From Chlorobiota bacterium (GTDB lineage Bacteria; Bacteroidota; Ignavibacteria; OLB7): a stretch of 64,000 bases of DNA. The notes beneath the pieces are model-generated. The model searched no databases and was not told the DNA's origin. It was given only the letters and a program-made list of their open reading frames with translations. The stretch spans positions 496,001 through 560,000 of the forward strand of contig JADJXR010000001.1 in the NCBI GenBank assembly GCA_016710285.1, given 5' to 3'. Below are positions 61,455 to 64,000 of the stretch, piece after piece (the first letter of the stretch is position 1; each line of letters opens with the position of its first letter). A program made the position numbers and the translations under genes.

Positions 61455-62345
61455 ATGAACAACTCCCAATCCAGCATAAAAAACCGCTCCATGAAATCCA
61501 TGAGCCGCGTTGCGCTTTTCGCAATCCTTGCACTTCTTGCTTTTGGGGCAACCGCTTGCCAAGAAGAGCTTTCGGCGGACCTTCCATACGTTGAACGGGT
61601 GATGGTGCGTGGCGAATTAACAGTGGGCACGCCGGCAGAAGCGATCCGTTTTACGCGGACCTTGCCAATCAACTACACGAACAATGATTCCGCCTCCATC
61701 TACAAAGCGATTGAACTAACCGACGTGTCGGGCTATATCGAGGCCGAAGGGACGAAATATCCGTTGGTTCATACTGGCCGCGGGGAATATCGGGCAGAGG
61801 GTCTGGTGGTGAAGCCAAGCGTTCGCTACAGCCTTAACGCAACGTGGCAGGGGAAAACGGTGACGGCAACAACAACGTCGCCAAGTCAATCTCCAAAAGT
61901 TGACACCATCGCTTGGTTGGATGCTGGAACCTACGATTTTAATGGAGAGCCGAAATACACCCTTGAAGCAGTGATAGTCCCTGCCGAAAACATGGTGTAC
62001 AGCGTTGAATATGCTCTGGAGGGAAGGGGCTATGGATTAAATTCCCATGAAACCTATCCAGACCCTGTTCGGCGTTCCGCCGACGTTCAGAGTGATAATC
62101 GGGTGCATCTAAAAATAGGCCATTATTACAGCGTAAAACCATCGGGCGAGAATTACCATGGCAGCTTTATGGTCTATGCTTGGGATAAGGCATACTACAA
62201 TTTTTTCAGCAGCTACTACGGCAACCTATTTGCCGAGGATAGCGACAACCCGTTCGGCAGCCAAGACCGCGCCATTGCTTGGAACGTGAGCGGTGACGGC
62301 GCAGGAACATTTTTTGCAAGAACAGCAACGGAAATACGCTGGTAA
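61455..62345 (+). CDS. DUF4249 family lipoprotein, partner of the TonB receptor
   Basis: The 296-residue protein has a lipoprotein signal (hydrophobic VALFAILALLAFGATAC, lipobox at residue 36). The mature part matches DUF4249: ELSADLPYVERVMVRGELTVGTP near the start, then RFTRTLPINY and short beta strands. DUF4249 proteins are encoded next to TonB receptors in Bacteroidota and probably act as surface-exposed ligand-binding partners. It lies 33 bases after the receptor gene, so the two form an operon. Confidence 0.88.
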   Translation: MNNSQSSIKNRSMKSMSRVALFAILALLAFGATACQEELSADLPYVERVMVRGELTVGTPAEAIRFTRTLPINYTNNDSASIYKAIELTDVSGYIEAEGTKYPLVHTGRGEYRAEGLVVKPSVRYSLNATWQGKTVTATTTSPSQSPKVDTIAWLDAGTYDFNGEPKYTLEAVIVPAENMVYSVEYALEGRGYGLNSHETYPDPVRRSADVQSDNRVHLKIGHYYSVKPSGENYHGSFMVYAWDKAYYNFFSSYYGNLFAEDSDNPFGSQDRAIAWNVSGDGAGTFFARTATEIRW

Positions 62346-62380
62346 AAACAACGATTACAACAACGATCGCGGAGGAAACA

Positions 62381-62629
62381 ATGACTGAAGAGGCCTACAA
62401 CCCAATTTCCTGCTCACTTCATGATGAGCTGCTTTCGCTGGCAACGCTGCGGCGCGTTGTGCCAGTGGTTTGGAAAGGCGCAGACGGAACGGAGCATCAA
62501 ACAGATGAAAAAATTGTTGATGTCTTCTCGCGCCAAACTCAAGAATTCCTGCAATTATCGTCAGGCAGAGAAATTCGGCTGGACAAGCTGGTGCGGGTTG
62601 ACGGGAAGGAGTTTGGCGGGGTATGCTAA
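62381..62629 (+). CDS. rof: Rho-binding antiterminator (Rof family)
   Basis: The 82-residue protein resembles Rof, a small protein that binds Rho and blocks termination: YNPISCSLHDELLSLATLRRVV near residue 6, VFSRQTQEFLQLSSGREIRLDKLVR near residue 50. It has a strong GGAGG site five bases before ATG 62381. It is transcribed with the DUF4249 gene region (gap of 35 bases) and ends at a strong terminator. In the known families Rof is best studied in Proteobacteria, so the assignment rests on pattern and length only. Confidence 0.75.
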   Translation: MTEEAYNPISCSLHDELLSLATLRRVVPVVWKGADGTEHQTDEKIVDVFSRQTQEFLQLSSGREIRLDKLVRVDGKEFGGVC

Positions 62630-62637
62630 AACGGCGC

Positions 62638-62672
62638 GTGGGTAGCGGTATGAAGGCCATACCGCTACCCAC
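62638..62672. terminator. bidirectional terminator between rof and phoU
   Basis: A perfect 15-bp stem (GTGGGTAGCGGTATG at 62638-62652 and CATACCGCTACCCAC at 62658-62672) encloses AAGGC. It carries GGTAGCGG and CCGCTACC ends like the dispersed hairpin family but a different core. Confidence 0.8.
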
Positions 62673-62695
62673 GGCGTTTATTCTGGATTATTTTA

Positions 62696-63412
62696 TTATT
62701 CGTCGTCGTTCCCTTCATCGCCGTACAGTTCGCGCTGCAGTGCGTCGAAGGCCTCGGTATCAAAGCGGTTACGGACGATTTTTGCTTCGGTGAAGAAGAT
62801 CACATCCTCGGCAATATTTGTTGCGTGGTCGGCAAGCCGCTCCATATTCCGGAGCAGAACAATCAGCGTCACCCCACCTTCAATAAATTCCGGGTTTTGC
62901 TTCATCATCTCCACAATGTGGCGGCCCAATCGGTTTTCGTACTGATCCACCCGCATATCGCTTTTCATGGTGGTGATGGCCAGCTCGGGATCGTTGTTGA
63001 CGAAGCTGTCAATCGTTAGCTTCACCATCGTGTGCACCGCGTCGGTCATCTGCGAAAGCTCAATTTGCTCCACAAACGCCCGGAACGGAAGCAGCCCCTC
63101 CACCGCGCGCGCAACGTTAAACGCAAGGTCCCCCATCCGCTCAAGGTCGCTGTTAATTTTCAGCGCGGCCATAATCAACCGAAGGTCCCGCGCAACCGGT
63201 TGCTGCAACGCAAAAATTCGCTGGCACTGTTTTTCGATCTTAAAATCGAGTTTATCCACCTTACTGTCGCGGTCCATCACCAGGCGGGCCAGCGTGGGAT
63301 TCCATTCAATCAGCGAGCGGAATGCATACTCCACTTGCTCATCCACCAAGCTCCCCATTTTGATAATACGGGTGCGAAGTTTGTCAAGCTCATCTTCAAA
63401 CGTTCTGGTCAT
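62696..63412 (-). CDS. phoU: phosphate transport regulator PhoU
   Basis: PhoU is the negative regulator that links the Pst phosphate transporter to the PhoR histidine kinase. The 238-residue protein contains the two three-helix PhoU repeats, seen in RTFEDELDKLRTRIIKMGSLVDEQ and VARDLRLIMAALKINSDLERMGDLAFN, then the second half with DVIFFTEAKIVRN at the end. It follows pstB by 68 bases on the same strand, as usual for the pst operon. Length is typical. Confidence 0.95.
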   Translation of the reverse strand: MTRTFEDELDKLRTRIIKMGSLVDEQVEYAFRSLIEWNPTLARLVMDRDSKVDKLDFKIEKQCQRIFALQQPVARDLRLIMAALKINSDLERMGDLAFNVARAVEGLLPFRAFVEQIELSQMTDAVHTMVKLTIDSFVNNDPELAITTMKSDMRVDQYENRLGRHIVEMMKQNPEFIEGGVTLIVLLRNMERLADHATNIAEDVIFFTEAKIVRNRFDTEAFDALQRELYGDEGNDDE

Positions 63413-63480
63413 TTCTCTATTCCTTATTCGGTGTTCAGCTGTGTTGTTTGTTTAGGCTTCTGGCGCGCCCCGCTGCGCGA

Positions 63481-64000
63481 CTATCCGAACCGACCCGTGA
63501 TGTAATCTTCGGTCTGTTTTTTCTTCGGGTTCGTAAAAATATCACGGGTTGAACCGAACTCGATTAATTCACCAACATAAAAGAACGCAGTGTAATCGCT
63601 GACGCGCGCGGCCTGCTGCATGCTGTGGGTGACGATGATGATCGTATAATTCTCCTTCAGCTCCAAAATTAGGTCCTCCACTTTGCTGGTGGAGATTGGG
63701 TCAAGGGCGGAACACGGCTCGTCCATCAGCAAAATATCGGGGTTTACGGCAATGGCGCGGGCAATGCACAGCCGCTGCTGCTGCCCCCCTGATAAGGACA
63801 ACGCCGAGGCCGTTAGGCGGTCCTTGATTTCGTTCCACAACGCAGCACCTTTCAGGCTTCGCTCAACGATTTCGTCAAGTTGGGCTTTATCGGTGATGCC
63901 GTTTATTCGTGGCCCGTAGGCGATATTCTCATAGACAGATTTCGGAAATGGGTTTGATTTCTGGAACACCATTCCCACCCGTTTCCGCAAGTTCACCACG
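63481..64000 (-). CDS. pstB: phosphate ABC transporter ATP-binding protein PstB (5' end beyond window)
   Basis: The protein is cut by the window edge, so only about the last 173 residues are here. It contains the Q-loop (VGMVFQKSNPFP), signature LSGGQQQRLCIARAIA, Walker B ILLMDEPCSALDP, and the switch His in IIIVTHSMQQAARVSDY. PstB powers phosphate import through PstAC. Walker A is missing only because of the edge. It precedes phoU. Confidence 0.95.
   Translation of the reverse strand, partial: VVNLRKRVGMVFQKSNPFPKSVYENIAYGPRINGITDKAQLDEIVERSLKGAALWNEIKDRLTASALSLSGGQQQRLCIARAIAVNPDILLMDEPCSALDPISTSKVEDLILELKENYTIIIVTHSMQQAARVSDYTAFFYVGELIEFGSTRDIFTNPKKKQTEDYITGRFG

Overview
This window looks like a chromosomal segment of a moderately GC-rich, Gram-negative bacterium of the Bacteroidota/Chlorobiota (FCB) superphylum. 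The Kapabacteria/Ignavibacteria side is my best guess, not a demonstrated placement. The signs are C-terminal domains resembling type IX secretion sorting domains on several exported proteins, a TonB-dependent receptor paired with a DUF4249-type lipoprotein, many secreted or lipoprotein products, promoter-like boxes of the form TAnnTTTG, and generally poor Shine-Dalgarno sites. No phage, plasmid, rRNA or CRISPR locus is visible.

Layout. 0-4 kb: tRNA-Leu(UAG), then trigger factor, ClpP and ClpX, each followed by a strong hairpin terminator. 4-8.5 kb: a small AT-richer outer-membrane-like gene, an ArsR regulator overlapping a tandem SRPBCC protein, a pyrimidine-nucleoside phosphorylase and an ABC-2 permease. 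8.4-11.2 kb: an AT-richer stretch with a lipoprotein, a doubtful membrane ORF, an FG-GAP repeat protein and tRNA-Glu(UUC). 11.4-17 kb: ECF sigma/anti-sigma pair, a hairpin-rich gap, a META plus beta-propeller lipoprotein and an OmpA-like secreted protein. 16.9-19 kb: aroA and a heavy-metal-associated lipoprotein. 19.2-25.1 kb: a co-directional run (acidic protein, DivIC/FtsB-like, ROK kinase, MurJ, HAD protein, DUF2156 protein, P-loop kinase). 25.3-37.8 kb: deoxyhypusine-synthase-like enzyme, TerC, and mainly exported proteins (beta-helix, von Willebrand A, TlpA thioredoxin, esterase, YadA-head-like repeat protein, lipoprotein). 37.8-45.5 kb: B12-radical SAM protein, secreted protein, methyltransferase, a second ECF sigma factor with an anti-sigma protein that seems fused to a beta-barrel, and a DUF559-like protein. 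45.5-51.8 kb: a dense repeat array, a cobalamin-dependent methionine synthase C-terminal half with a GNAT domain inside it, Maf, MobA, an M23 peptidase and SixA. 52-57 kb: APC permease, two short-chain dehydrogenases around thioredoxin, and a nuclease-fold lipoprotein. 57-64 kb: TPR-LuxR regulator, TonB receptor with DUF4249 partner, Rof, PhoU and the 3' part of pstB, which runs off the end.

The most notable non-gene signal is a dispersed family of GTAG-headed hairpins. They share a conserved TCTTTAG loop and have stems that change in a compensated way. They lie at six intergenic sites, in one dense array of about 620 bp, and supply stop codons to two genes. They resemble REP elements, though no REP transposase lies in this window. 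The most unusual proteins are the methionine synthase half with an acetyltransferase-like insertion, the anti-sigma/beta-barrel fusion, and a deoxyhypusine-synthase-like enzyme with arginine at the position I align with the catalytic lysine.
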